Positions 15,101 through 24,221 of a DNA stretch of 64,000 nt are shown here, piece after piece. The notes beneath the pieces are model-generated. The model had not been told where the DNA came from. It saw only the letters and a list, made by a program, of their open reading frames with translations, and did not search any database. Positions within the stretch are counted from its first letter, which is position 1. Every line of letters starts with the position of its first letter. This DNA comes from Clytia hemisphaerica (lineage: Eukaryota > Cnidaria > Hydrozoa > Leptothecata > Clytiidae). The position numbers and the translations under genes are program-made. The DNA lies in assembly GCA_902728285.1 (NCBI GenBank), contig CACVBU010001358.1, positions 868,001 through 932,000 of the forward strand, written 5' to 3'.

Positions 15101-15255
15101 AGCCAAAGCATTAGGTTTTATTGAAAAACCTGGAAGACATTTCATGTAGCATCGCCCACCACGCTCAGAGTCTTGAGTGGTACATGTTTCTGGAAACCAG
15201 TTTGCATTACGGCTGTTTGCATCAGATCTTGCTAGACTATGACAAAAGTCAATTG
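17..15255 (-). CDS. SVEP1/polydom-like modular extracellular protein, 15 exons, partial at both ends
   Basis: Fifteen exons read in transcript order: 15255-15034, 13521-13339, 12515-12279, 12097-11846, 10818-10603, 9880-9803, 7896-7738, 6676-6527, 5790-5572, 5029-4907, 3708-3556, 2291-2180, 2067-1868, 1622-1452, 136-17. Together they give 2,595 nt, about 865 codons, with no stop. Every junction is GT-AG. All are phase 1 except the 2291-2180 to 2067-1868 junction, which is phase 2. Domain order is sushi, sushi, HYR, HYR, unknown, ephrin-receptor-like (GCC2/GCC3) repeats, EGF; this matches the central part of SVEP1/polydom, a secreted adhesion protein. No transmembrane segment is seen. The gene continues beyond the left edge, where further EGF or pentraxin modules would be expected. 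A start codon and signal peptide were not found upstream of 15255, so 5' exons are missed or lie in the repeat-rich gap. Family assignment is by domain order only. Confidence 0.8.
220..3285. repeat. Triplicated intronic segment
   Basis: Three direct, partly diverged copies lie in introns of the SVEP1-like gene: about 220-800, 2354-2885 and 2900-3285. Shared landmarks include GTGAGCGTGACCATTAAACA (first two copies), GGCTAAGAACATTGATGTAT, and AATTTGCC followed by a T-run ending TTTCG. Copies 1 and 2 each sit directly 5' of a coding exon, so they may mark intron or exon duplication. Confidence 0.75.
1452..3708 (-). CDS. Four exons of ephrin-receptor-like (GCC2/GCC3) repeats
   Basis: Exons 3708-3556, 2291-2180, 2067-1868 and 1622-1452. 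Motifs: VCKAGQYH, QCTDCQQGTYQ, SCQRCAAGKT; PCPSGFGG, QCKPCPIGTF, LCKQCPNGQST; CEKACSKGEY, TCSKCAYGRYQ, CLYCPKDKTT; QCKYEGQYY, SCQDCPIASYKE, QCTRCADGETT, SDCI. This is a run of ephrin-receptor-like repeats. The junction between the second and third exons is phase 2 and falls inside a repeat; the others are phase 1. The introns contain a triplicated segment (220-3285). Confidence 0.8.
3846..4407. mobile_element. MITE with AACCCTATTC termini
   Basis: Termini AACCCTATTCGTACTAGG (3846) and CCTAGTATGAATAGGGTT (4407) are inverted with one mismatch. Both ends continue into G- or C-rich runs. The element is intronic, and the short open frames inside it look non-coding. Confidence 0.65.
4907..5790 (-). 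CDS. Two exons of unknown domain in the SVEP1-like gene
   Basis: Exon 5790-5572 (219 nt) encodes a beta-rich stretch (PGLTVTSNNGTIDNL, YVRFDITGI, FQGDFSLLCTEG) with several possible N-glycosylation sites. Exon 5029-4907 (123 nt) encodes RLCGDKAKGNVLFKLRPW and NNNTNEIKLKYAYS. Frame, phase (1-1) and splice sites join them smoothly to the flanking ephrin-like exons. The single Cys in each may pair across the two exons. No family was recognised; a Laminin-G- or CUB-like insert cannot be excluded. Confidence 0.55.
5150..5284. mobile_element. Palindromic MITE
   Basis: A near-perfect palindrome of about 135 bp. The outer arms contain GCACGTGACGG / CCGTCACGTGC and the inner arms ATTCTATTGGTTA / TAACCAATAGAAT. 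It sits in an intron of the SVEP1-like gene. Confidence 0.7.
5854..6410 (+). mobile_element. 5'-truncated Penelope-like retroelement (GIY-YIG endonuclease end)
   Basis: The frame from about 5866 reads NYIGLTENTFKTRWNQHKH, then STELSKYVWKL, then SWKVIDHAKPYSNGGKSCN, LCMTEKYHII, LINKRTELISTCRH. This is the C-terminal GIY-YIG endonuclease of Penelope-like elements, with the YIG, the downstream Arg/His and the CxxC-type cysteines visible. A 15-bp direct repeat TAATTCGACAAATTA flanks it (5839-5853 and 6411-6425) as a target-site duplication. Only the 3' end is present; the reverse transcriptase is missing. Insertion is antisense to the host gene, in an intron. Confidence 0.85.
6527..7896 (-). CDS. 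Two exons with ephrin-receptor-like (GCC2/GCC3) cysteine repeats
   Basis: Exon 7896-7738 (159 nt) encodes PCPRGFEF, GTFCQKCPTN, GCKPCPSSQ and VCK. Exon 6676-6527 (150 nt) encodes CKGGESYEGGRCNLCQTGFY, TTSCTKCPSGKTT and HHC. The pattern CxxCxxGxY followed by CxxCPxGxxT is the ephrin-receptor-like repeat also found in SVEP1. Both exons are phase 1-1. The intron after the second hosts a Penelope-like fragment (5854-6410). Confidence 0.8.
6833..6987. mobile_element. Palindromic CATTGCAATG-type MITE, copy 1
   Basis: About 155 bp with inverted halves around AATCAGTCAATACGTCAC; outer arms read TAATGTCTTCTAACATTA and AAGACATTGCAATGGTGCAT. Three relatives occur at 8680-9790 (interrupted), 28043-28176 and 55061-55215. 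Confidence 0.7.
7048..7414. mobile_element. MITE with GAGRCCAATTTAATT termini
   Basis: Left end GAGACCAATTTAATTTGCTG continues to TTCTACGGGC; the right end, reverse-complemented, gives GAGGCCAATTTAATTTCTTG and then TTCTACGGGC. GGTCAGTCGGTCGGT and GGTCGGTCGG occur subterminally. Confidence 0.7.
8081..8600 (-). repeat. Composite repeat containing a tRNA-derived SINE, copy 1
   Basis: A long repeat shared with 57585-58164 in the same orientation, from AACAAGAAGCC to GCGCGCTGGACC. On the minus strand it carries a tRNA Leu/Ser-like head at about 8356-8265, with box A-like TGGCCGAGTGGTTAAGG and box B GGTTCGAATCC. The acceptor stem does not close properly, so it reads as a SINE head rather than a tRNA gene. 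Confidence 0.75.
8680..9790. mobile_element. CATTGCAATG-type MITE, copy 2, split by another element
   Basis: The left half (8680-8753) and right half (9728-9790) match the two arms of the palindromic MITE. They are separated by the 967-bp element at 8754-9720 and its 7-bp duplication. Confidence 0.75.
8754..9720. mobile_element. DNA element with CAGGGGGG/CCCCCCTG termini, copy 1
   Basis: Begins CAGGGGGGGGGGTCAGTAC and ends GTACCCCCCTG. It is flanked by CACTTTC at 8747-8753 and 9721-9727. Termini beginning CAGG with a short duplication suggest a hAT-like non-autonomous element, but the duplication is 7 bp, not the usual 8. No transposase frame was found. Confidence 0.75.
9803..10818 (-). CDS. 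Two exons of unrecognised fold between HYR and ephrin-like repeats
   Basis: Exon 10818-10603 (216 nt) begins KKCEHDGPLSDTIEL and contains KCKNATF and VYCSNANF with four cysteines in all. Exon 9880-9803 (78 nt) encodes KKCEDGSVLNEGPNLIC, which resembles the half-sushi element that precedes ephrin-receptor-like repeats; the plus-strand receptor gene has a similar element ([16 protein letters not shown]) in the same relative place. Both exons are phase 1-1 with clean AG acceptors and GTAAGT/GTATGT donors. The domain in the first exon was not recognised. Confidence 0.6.
10883..11120 (+). mobile_element. tRNA-derived SINE (family A), copy 1
   Basis: The head contains TAGTGCAGTGGTAGAGCAT and GGTTGTGGGTTTAACCCC (degenerate box A and box B). 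The body contains CATACCAAAGATTTCCAAA, GGCGCCCTCCCCTACCTTCG and GCGGTCGCA. Two more copies sit in intron 2 of the receptor gene. Confidence 0.8.
11297..11425. mobile_element. Short inverted-repeat MITE
   Basis: Arms GATTAATCGAACTTGTCGAA and, reverse-complemented, GATCAATCGAACCTGCCAAA, followed by a shared AACTAATCAAACT. Confidence 0.55.
11490..11674. mobile_element. Mariner-type MITE with TA duplication
   Basis: A 185-bp element with perfect inverted termini beginning CCTTATTACACGAATATTAC, flanked by TA on both sides (11488-11489 and 11675-11676). It lies in an intron just 3' of the second HYR exon. Confidence 0.8.
11846..12515 (-). CDS. Exons with two HYR (hyalin repeat) modules of the SVEP1-like gene
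   Basis: Exon 12515-12279 (237 nt) encodes a module with TLTCPTVQ near the start, VTGLSP in the middle, and EKSCFVRFTVT at the end. Exon 12097-11846 (252 nt) encodes PPVPISCT, a central GKCVFHDN and VYEHSFFMAEDSE. A cysteine after a Pro-rich start, a mid-domain Cys and an Ig-like beta pattern are typical of HYR modules, which occur as a tandem pair in SVEP1. Both exons are phase 1-1. The intron of about 180 bp between them is the shortest in the gene. Confidence 0.65.
12962..13243. mobile_element. Foldback MITE with ACTGACCTTTATATA termini
   Basis: Left arm ACTGACCTTTATATACCCTG and right arm ending TATATAAAGGTCAGT, with long imperfect internal pairing (CTTCTCAAT, TTTGATCAGAG / CTCTAATCAAAG). 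A one-ended copy lies at 43646-43720. Confidence 0.7.
13339..15255 (-). CDS. Exons with two sushi (CCP) modules of the SVEP1-like gene
   Basis: Exon 15255-15034 (222 nt) encodes a sushi module with cysteines in FCHSLA, ETCTT, RCYMKC and LDCLK, the PGF turn, and the TTWSRFESEICV end containing the conserved Trp before the last Cys. Exon 13521-13339 (183 nt) encodes a second, with FCPPLG, NNCRF, SCHMNYSTC, KCQSN and LTWSEGGTYC. Both are symmetric phase 1-1 exons. The donor of the second, GTACTA, is weak compared with the others. The intron between them carries a 952-bp long-TIR element (13940-14891). Confidence 0.8.
13940..14891. mobile_element. Mutator-like foldback element with minisatellite termini
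   Basis: A 952-bp element. Left end CGGTTGGTTCGAAACGCAGG and right end CCTGCGTTTCGAACCAACCG are perfect inverted repeats, continuing into arrays of CAGGACACAGGACGC-type units. TTACTTTTT occurs on both sides (13931-13939 and 14892-14900), a 9-bp duplication as in Mutator-like elements. No transposase was seen. Confidence 0.85.
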
Positions 15256-15493
15256 CTAATAAAAAGAAAGAAATTGCTTTGCATTCTACATACTACTTCA
15301 TGAATACCTGTAACAACATAAATATTAACATGGCAAGATTATATTGAACAAAGTTCAAGTTCAATATTACTTCAAGGTTTTTGAGAATCCTTCTAAAGAG
15401 TGCATAGTTTAAAACCTTGAAAATTTAAAGAGTGCACTTAATTGAAGAAATACAGTAACTAATTTTAGCAGCGTTGTTGTCAAATTTTTGTCT

Positions 15494-18400
15494 ATTAAGA
15501 GCATGAGTCTGCTAATGTCACCCATTTTCGGTTTTGTTAACTTTTCAACTTTAAGGCTCCAGTGAAAAATCTAGGTGCATGCAATAATGATACCAGCTGA
15601 TGTTTTTTATCAGTCTTGATACTGGCAAGCTTAAACAGTCATTTTTTTCACTTTACAAAGTACACAATTTTTTCAGGACAGCTTTTTACATCAGAATGTG
15701 AACGGAAAATGAGGTTTTTAGCAAATTGTCTAAGTTCATTATTTAATAATCTAGGCCAATCATGTCTGATCATACTTAATTTTTCTTTTTATTACAGCCA
15801 AGGGATATGAAAAACAAAATCTACAAAAAGATTTTTCAAAATGGAGTTTTTCCCAGAATAAATGCAAAAAGTTGCGGACATAACTTTTTCCGTTCACAAA
15901 GTTATGTCCGCACACAATTGATTTGCTAGAGAAGTGGAAGTGTTAATATCTATAGTTATTTGATTTTTAACCCTTCCCATCCATTAGAGAACCAAACCAA
16001 ATAACACTAAAATACCAGTTGTCCTTCATTGAAAAATATTCCATTTTGAAGTGAACAGGGTACGATTTCCGTTCACAATTTTGAGTTATGTCCGCACATT
16101 ATTTTATCCTTTAAATTTTCAAAGGAGTTATTCTTACTCAACTGAATCATTTTTCTATATCAAGGGTCAAATTTGGGGTCATTTTATACAAATTTGAAGT
16201 CCCAAAGGCTCAGGGGGGGGTCGGTAGTAAAATCTCAGACATATATGAGTAGTAAAAGGATTTTTACGAATTTTTACATACCACCACCCAGACTCTTGGA
16301 AGAGGTATTTTACTACCCTGGTAGTAAAAGTTTTTGAGACAATTTGTCATAAAGACCACCTATTTTTTGGTTACTTTTCGATCTGATTTTACAAAAAAAG
16401 CTAATAAATGATTATTTCTGTGACACATTTTTCACTTTGTGCAAAAAATTAATGTTTTGCCCTTAGAATGAAAGTCTTTTTAATATTGACAAAAAATCTT
16501 GAGAATTTTTTGTTTGCAGCAAACAACTTTCCAACAGAAAATTTTTTCAAGTTATAAAAATTTTCAGATTTTTTCAGAAAAGTCATCCAAAAAATTAAAA
16601 GAATTACAAAAATAGCTAAAATTTGCTAATTTTACCAGTTTTAACTACCCAGATAGTAAAATTTTTTCAACATTTAACACATAGATACCACACATTTTAG
16701 TATTTAACTACCCTGGGTAGTAAAAGTTTTTTTCGATTTTTCGTCACACCACCACCGTAGTAAACGTCATTATGTCTGAGATTTTACTACCGACCCCCCC
16801 CTGAAAGGCTATTTGTTGGGAGACAGTGAAACAAAATAGTTTCTCCAAAAATTAGTTATGTCCGCAACAAAAAGTTATGTCCGCAACAAATCATGAAGTT
16901 TTCTCAGCCCCCAAACACCATTTTTAGGTTTCTTTGACAAATTATTGCATTTGAGGTCATTATAAGTTGGTTAAAACCAGAAAAAAGTCTGATAATTTTC
17001 CATTGGCAAGATTTCAGTTTTTTCACCTCATATCATTTGTATTTCATGTTGCGGACATAACTATTTCATCTAAAATGTTGCTGATAAAGTGTATTTGCAA
17101 GCTGGCATGATGTTTTATTATATGGAATTAATGCTTAGGCTATTAGAAATAGAAAACAAATACTCTGATGCCAAGTTGAGGTCCAAAATTAAAATTTTAA
17201 CAGAAAAATAACCTTTTTGTTTCTTTGAAAATGATGGTTCTGAGCCTGCGAGCTTGAATAAAGGATAAATCATGCATTAATTTGCATATTAAATTCATTG
17301 TGTAGTGTTCACACAACATAATCTACTACACATTCACTTACAGACTGGTTAGAATTGCTCCAATAGTTCAAAACAGAGTCATATTCTGTAGCAAATTGTA
17401 TGTTGCGGACATAACTATTAAAGTATTTTATCAGATTTTTGACCCCCTTAAGCAGTTATGCTAACACTTTGACAATACTAAAGAGTTACATTTGTAAAAA
17501 CCATGCATTTCCTTGTTTTTTTAATTTTTTGTGTCCTCTAGAGGGTCGTTCTTCTATTAGAAATATGAGAAAGTTCTAATATCATTGATAAGTCTTCTTT
17601 TATTCTTTTCAAAGAAAAACATGTAATAAAACTGAAATCAAACCAAACCAAATCTTTTGGTTTTATATTGATTTAGTCTCTATAATATTCCTTAAATTTT
17701 GGCAATAGAAAAAGACACTCCAAAATCTTTAATTAATGATGTATAATGTTCTATGGTTCTACCCTAAGAAGAAAAAGTTATGTCCGCAACACAGCATTAT
17801 TATACATTTAACCCTTTCTATTGAAAAAGTTTAGTGACTCTCAAGGAAAATCATATTTAATGATTATGAAAATGTACAACAGTTGATGTCAAGCTCAAAT
17901 CTTAACTTTTAAGATTAGATTTTAACAAAAAATTATGTATGATTGGATTCTCTTTTACAAATAAATCTTCAATTTCAGGAAATCATAGTTACAAAGACCT
18001 TTCAAGACAACAAATTTCAATGATTAAGTTTTGGTTCAAGTACAGCAAAGTATTAAAAGCCAAATAATAACTCAATTTAATGTTTATTGCTGATTTTAAA
18101 TCAAATTTAACAAAAAGTTATGTCCGCAACCACAAGGTTTCATTTCTAATTTTTATTGGCTAACTGAATATAGCAAACTTTTGGTTTTTTGGAAGCCTTG
18201 TGATGAGTCCCTTCAAATCTAGAATGAAATTACCTGACCATAGCCAGTTTTCTTTTCATGAAGTCAAACTTTATGGGAATATTTTTTAGTATTTTAGATT
18301 TTATTTTGAAAAAAGTGTCAGAATTTGAAAAATATGCCATACTGGAGGGTAAAAATTGCTTTTCAATGCAGCTTAATATATTAGCCATGAACTGAAATCT

Positions 18401-18662
18401 AAGACAAGTATTAGATAATGCATAGTTTATCTCAAATAAAGTGTAAACTACAAAGAGTTTTTTGCCAAATTTGTTTGATAATAACTACTCTAGGTTAAAT
18501 TTATGGACCAAGCCAGTTTGATTAAGCCCTGATACTTATGTTTTCTGAAAATTGAAGTCATTAATAAAAGAATTATCTAGGAATAAAAGTGAAATTCAAA
18601 ACTTTATTTTTTCCAAAATTTTTCACCTAATTGGGTGACATTACCAGACTCATGCTCTTAAT
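15494..18662. mobile_element. 3.2-kb TTAA-flanked element with repeated GTTATGTCCGCAAC motif
   Basis: Inverted termini GAGCATGAGTCTGCTAATGT and (reverse complement) GAGCATGAGTCTGGTAATGT, each extending to CACCCA, are preceded by TTAA on both sides. TTAA duplications are typical of piggyBac and Kolobok elements. Inside are nine copies of GTTATGTCCGCAAC or a one- or two-base variant, at 15871(-), 15901(+), 16085(+), 16855(+), 16874(+), 17048(-), 17402(-), 17777(+) and 18117(+). A 593-bp element (16211-16803) is inserted in it. No long reading frame is present, so it is non-autonomous. Confidence 0.75.
16211..16803. mobile_element. DNA element with CAGGGGGG/CCCCCCTG termini, copy 2
   Basis: Inverted ends begin CAGGGGGGGGTCGGTAGTAA; the right end is its reverse complement. 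AAAGGCT flanks it at 16204-16210 and 16804-16810. Internal sequence is rich in GGTAGTAAAA-type repeats. It is related by termini and duplication length to 8754-9720, and nested in 15494-18662. Confidence 0.85.
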
Positions 18663-18845
18663 TGAAAGTTTGGGGTTTTCTGAAAAAAGTTATCAATATT
18701 ATTAACAATTAGATATTTGAATTACCTGCAAAACTATTGTAAATGAAAATTATTGGAAGCAACCAATGCCATCTTATAGACATCTTTTTTTCTTTGATTC
18801 AATTTAAATTTCTAGAAAATGAAAATAAACAATTCAAAATTTCAT

Positions 18846-18952
18846 AAGGATTGATCCGCAGACCTGCTACAACAAATTCCTGAGGTGAGACTTTTTTATC
18901 CAAACAAATCCCACTTCAGAAATTGTTGTCCCAGGGCTTGCAGATCCTTTCT
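18846..18952. repeat. Small imperfect palindrome
   Basis: Arms GATCCGCAGACCTGCTACAA and (reverse complement) GATCTGCAAGCCCTGGGACA, followed by related AACAAATT/AACAATTT. The remaining sequence from 18960 to 19840 shows only AT-rich DNA and a G-run at about 19578. Confidence 0.45.
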
Positions 18953-19858
18953 TTCTATTTCTATTCTATTTCTATTCAATAATTCAGAGGGTACATACGT
19001 ACAATTTCCTGAATGTAAAATAAAATGGTAATAAAATAAAATCTATCTAAATATAATAAAATCTAGAATTTTAATAAAAAGGCAACCACTTTGGATTAAG
19101 AGGTAATTGAATATTGCAGAAAAAAGAACTTAGATTACTGAGGAATTTAATTGGTTACCAAAAAGAGCTACATGGCTGTATTGACATTGAAAACAAACTA
19201 AAAGGCTAAAAATGTGAACGATAAAAATATGTGAAGGATAAAAACAATTCTGAGTAAAAACATTTTATTAACTAATATATAAAACATAAGATAAAATTGA
19301 AATAAATTAGATTGCAAGGTTGAATTGAGGAGAAAAACTACAGAAGAAGTTATGACCTCACACATCACTGAAAGAATTTTGAAAACTTGATAAGACAAGA
19401 CAAGATTAATTAACACTGAGATTTGAAGCAAACTTACATCCTAATATATTAGAGACTTTTTTGAGAGGGGGTATGGCCTGACATTACAAAAACTGAAAAG
19501 ACAAATATCCTACATAGGAAATAAACAATTTTCAACATACATTATAACTTTGTTATTGTTGTTGCTTCCCTTACCATGGGGGGGGGGGTACAACTCAGTG
19601 TACTAACATAATTTTTTGATTTTTTTAATAGCATAACATTCTTTTGATCATGATGTTCAGGCCAGATTCAGGCTACAAAAATTTGGATTTTCCAAAAGCT
19701 TGGCCCAATAAAGCAACAAACATGCCTGGACTAGTTCAGGTCATGTTTAAAACTTTTTCAAGTTCAAAATCGCCATATGGTCTGACCCGAAAAAGTTTGA
19801 GCCATAACATACTGTCAATATAGCGTCTGGTAGAAATGGGTTTTACCTAGCAGTTAGT

Positions 19859-20448
19859 GGGGTCACTCACATATCGATTCTTCCCACGACTAACGTCAAA
19901 TTGACGCAAAGGGGTGGGTGGGTTAGAGTCTTTGACGCTAAGAAATTTCACCAGAAATATCGATTTTTAATACGTTTATTCCGTGACAAATGTTACTTTC
20001 CATATTTCTTTTCCTCCTTTTACATACCTAAATATTCGTTCGCTTCGCTATTTTACAGAAATTTTAACCAAAACAAACGGCCCGATGTTTACGTCTTGAG
20101 TTCCTTTTGTTCAGACGGTCCGCACGGTCCTTGAATTTCGCCGACGGTCGGTCTTTTTTTTGTGAAATGCGGCTTTTCTGTTGATTTTGATTGTGGAGAT
20201 AATTAATTCAGGCAACTTTCTGAAAAAAGTTTAGAAATTATCTCCATTATTTTTTAAATGTAAACTGCCTGAGCAAGCCGTAGGGAAATTAAAGACGGCT
20301 GACGAAACAACGACGAAAGTGAAGGAGAAAATTTTCATCGATTTTTGATAATTTTTGAACTTTGACGTTAAGAGGTGGGGGTGGGGGGTTTTCAAATTAG
20401 CGTCAATTTGACGTTAGTCGTGGGAAGAATCGATATGTGAGTGACCCC
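19859..20448. mobile_element. Element with long perfect inverted termini nested in copy A
   Basis: Termini start GGGGTCACTCACATATCGAT and are perfectly inverted for nearly 50 bp at the right end. TTAGT is duplicated (19854-19858 and 20449-20453). The target is the terminal repeat of copy A. Confidence 0.85.
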
Positions 20449-20914
20449 TTAGTCACACTAGCGTCCCGCCAAAATGCATTTCAAAGATTAATGCTGCGAA
20501 AGCGTTATATCGTTTACTTGACTCTCAAGCAAAAAAATTTGCCGCAAAACTTCTAAAGGGATTCATGAAAAAATAACCCGGCGCTTTTTAATGAAATTAA
20601 TATTTTCAAAAACTTTGAGAAATTGCCTAAAATTTGAGCCATAGATGACAAAATTTGAGCCAAGCCAACCTTGAAAACTAATTTGAAGATCAACTTTCCA
20701 AGAAAAAGATCTACGGGGGAGGCGGAACCCACCTAGATCCGCGCACCGCCGGATAGGCTGTTTCCCGGAAATTTTGCCGGACCTCAAACAATGACCCATT
20801 TACATGTGCGGAATTAATTTTACTTTAGCGTATAAACAAGGCCTTAAAAATCGAAGCGCTGTCTCGGGAATTGAATACAAAAATTTGGTTGGTTGATATT
20901 TGGCTGCTGCACGT

Positions 20915-21544
20915 CAGACCCACGGCATGGCCTGAACATGTTCGGGCCTCTTGATTAATACTTTTTTTAAAATGGCCCGCGCGGGCTGGCCCGCGCAGTT
21001 TCGGACCATGTTCGGGCCAGATTTTCGAAAACTTGCTACGATCGCGCGTGTAATTTCAGGACCCAATATTTATATTTTAAATTCCTTATTTTAGCAAACA
21101 AATTTAAAAATCTTCATCTTTATTCAAATATATATTGTTCAAATATAAAAGTTAATCATCTATTTTCCAATTAAGTTAGGAAAATTATTAAAAAAGAATG
21201 ATTTGAATCTTACATAATATGGTCTTCTTTTTATTCTTTATCCCGTTCCCTTTTCTCGTGGTCTTCTCCTATTCGAAGCAGAATTTTTCTGGATCGTATT
21301 TTGTACTGTTATACAACTTTGTGAATCAAACTGGTATTTGGAACTTTGAATTTGTCTAATGAAAATATTTAACAATGGATGATGATAAACCAGGAAAGGT
21401 AAAGCAAATCCGTATCAATTGTAAATACATGGCCCGAACATCCATGGTCCAAACAAAATGTTCGGGCCGATTCAATAATACTTTTTTGTGGCCCGAGCAT
21501 GGTCCAAACAGGCCCGAACATGTTCGGGCCATGCCGTGGGTCGT
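20915..21544. mobile_element. hAT-type MITE nested in copy A
   Basis: Inverted ends contain GACCCACGGCATGGCC followed by GAACATGTTCGGGCC. The exact 8-bp duplication CTGCACGT (20907-20914 and 21545-21552) fits hAT. The related copy B at about 62127 has the uninterrupted site. Interior is rich in GGCCCG and TGTTCGGGCC palindromes. Confidence 0.85.
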
Positions 21545-22291
21545 CTGCACGTTCGCAATCTGTGATTTTGTTTCATTTTAAGTTTTCAAGTTTTAATTGA
21601 TTGTCTTGGGATCTTGATCTTGAACTTGATTCAGGTAGTGTGGAAATGCGTGAGTCTCTTGCCTAATGCGTGAGAGTTGGCACCTCTGCACATCATTTAA
21701 GGAGACAGGGGTATAATCAAGAGAAAATTGATTTAATCTTGCTGCCTAATAATCCTAGGCATTTTCAGAACACATCTTTCGTGGAAAAAAACAAATATCT
21801 TACAAGTATTAGCAAAATATTTTCCTGGATTTTAGAACACATCCAACCTCAAAGTAGTAATAAGTTTAGGAAGACTAAAAGTGTGACAAAATTTTCCTAA
21901 ATCCTGGAAATCAGGACACATCAATTGTATATATTAAAAAAATAAAATTGAAGGTCTCCTAAAGATAAGAACACATAATTCTAAAAAGATTGGAGTGCAA
22001 GGCTGAAAGCCACATGAATATGGTTCATCCTATAAAAGGAAGTTCATTCTATGGTGGCCTATCTTGAAGTGAAGGTGGTTGAACAAAATGTTTTTGGCAT
22101 ATTGATGGAACTGACTGATGCAAGCTACCCAATCTCACGGTATGACGGTATGCACCTATGCAGTCTCTAGTCTGCTAGTAATAATAAATAATAAATTGTA
22201 CCATCCCCTAAGGGGAATTGGCCTAAAAATTGTTAGGAAAAAAAACTAACAAATTTAGGATATTCATTGCGCTGCTAGGTAAAGAAAAAAA

Positions 22292-24221
22292 TCAAGAAAT
22301 TATATTGCAAGCATCTCTCCAGTTGTTCCTGTCCATAGCGAGATTATACCAGTTGTCTTTATCAATATTAGCCTTTTTAAGAGCTTTAAACAAAGAGCGA
22401 CCGTAAGTCATTTCGGGAGAACCCCGCGGTCGTTTTTCACTGACCCACGACGAAATCATTTTCCTTGGTAGACGATTCATATCCATGCGTACAACATGGC
22501 CAGCCCATCTTAACTGCCTTTTAACAATATAAGAATCGATACATTTGACATCAAGACGATTAAACAAATTCTCATTCGAAATATGCTTTTCAAAAACATC
22601 AATCATATTTACTCCACACATAGCTCTTACACATCTATTGTGAAAGGAGCGCAACCATCGATATAACTCCTCTGTCAGACACCAAGATTCTGATCCATAA
22701 AGTAGGATCGACAATATAAGGGATTCATAAACCTTCCCTTTCACTTTCAAATTTAATTTTACATTTCCGAAGATACATTTCTTCAACGAACCAAACATAT
22801 TTCCCGCTTTTTTAACTCGAAGTAGCACATCTTCTCGATCGGAACAATCGCCAGTGATAACAGATCCAAGATAGGTAAATCTATCTACGACAGGGAAGAA
22901 TTTTTCATCATTGAGATTTACGTCATCACGGTCACATTCAATCGGTTGTGCATTGCGGCGTGAAACAAATAATACTTCGGTTTTTGAAGCTTTGTCATGA
23001 AGGGCACGAATTCCAGCATGTATCTCCATGCCGAATCTGTCGAAATGAGTATTTATAACAGGGGCATCAGTTGTTAAACTTTCTCTTGAATCGAATAGGG
23101 CGGCTGTATCATCAGCGTATTCTGAATCTCCTAGTTCGAAGTCATCACCTTTTGTGTATGGTCTCCTGCCAGTTAGTACGAAATCCTTTTTGGTACGAAA
23201 GATGCATTGTGGGTGGTTGCGAGTTTGCCTCCATGTAATCATAATAGCAGCAATGTACATCGAAAAGAGTATTGGGCCGAGTACATCACCTTGTTTCACT
23301 CCGATTTTACAATCAAGGATGTGTGTGTGATATGGAATCGACAGTAAATTTCACTTGAATGGTGTGATGAAGTGCTTTGATAACACTTAGTAATTTTGGC
23401 GGTACGCCGAATCGTTCGAGAACTAGCCAGAGAAGATCACGCGGAACACGATCAAAGGCTTTTACTAGGTCTAGAAATAAAACCCACGTTTGCTGGTTGT
23501 GTTCGCGTCTCTTTTTCAATGCAAGTTTAACAGTAAAAATAGCGTCTGTGCATCCTCTTCCTGGGCGAAATCCGCACTGTGTTTCATGGTCCAGGCTTTC
23601 GGATATCGGCGTAAGTCTCTGATGAACAATTTTGGCTACGATTTTATAGGCTATTTCCAGTAACATGATACCACGGTAGTTACCAGGTAAACTCAGATCA
23701 CCTTTTTTGGGTAAAACTTTTAGTAATCCGACATTCCATTGGTCTGGTGGTTTCTCAGTGTTCCAAAATTCTAATACAACTTGTTTCAGAATAGTAAAGG
23801 TCTCTGGGAGTGCAATTAAAGATTTGAACATTAGAGGAGTTAAACCGGATTCTCCTGGGGCGTTATTCTTAAGTGATTGTGTTGCTTTAGTAATCTCATC
23901 ATCTGTAGGATCATGATCGACACCTTCAAACACTGGTTGTCGTTCGAGCAGTTCAATGACAGTTGTATCGTAGATTGGTTCACGTTCATACAATTTTTGA
24001 AAGTGGTCTCGAAACACCTCAGCGTTTTCTTCGGCGTTGACACATTTCGATCCATCTGACTTTTTCATCATTTTTTCGGATGAAACTTTTGGTTTATTTA
24101 GTCCTTTTCTAAGTAACTTTACTTTATCCCAGTAAACTTTCGACCCTGACCCAGGATTGTTTATATCTTTACATATGTCAAGTATCCATTTGTTTTTAGA
24201 TCGAGCAATTTCTCCTTTCAA
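22292..24221 (-). pseudogene. LINE reverse transcriptase, second part of ORF2, with one frame break
   Basis: Frame 24221-23313 carries RT motifs: LPKKGDLSLPGNYRGI, LDHETQCGFRPGRGCTDAIF and FLDLVKAFDRVPRDLL (motif A Asp). It stops within a CACACACA tract at about 23325. The next frame, 23299-22292, starts at KQGDVLGPILFS and contains the catalytic YADD at about 23119-23108, a thumb region, and RWAGHVVRM. Loss of one CA unit would account for the shift. No other stops interrupt the domain. Confidence 0.85.

Larger units (their letters stand above)
19851..21640. mobile_element. CAGTTAGTCACACTAG-terminal element (copy A), interrupted twice
   Basis: Matches the complete copy B at 61668-62286. Its left terminus is split: CAGTTAGT at 19851-19858, then a 590-bp insert, then TTAGTCACACTAG from 20449. 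A second 630-bp insert lies at 20915-21544. The right end is degenerate or deleted after GATTCAGG near 21635. Confidence 0.75.

Noticed and set aside
23377-24059. Plus-strand frames within the LINE
   Set aside because: Antisense shadows of the reverse transcriptase frame.
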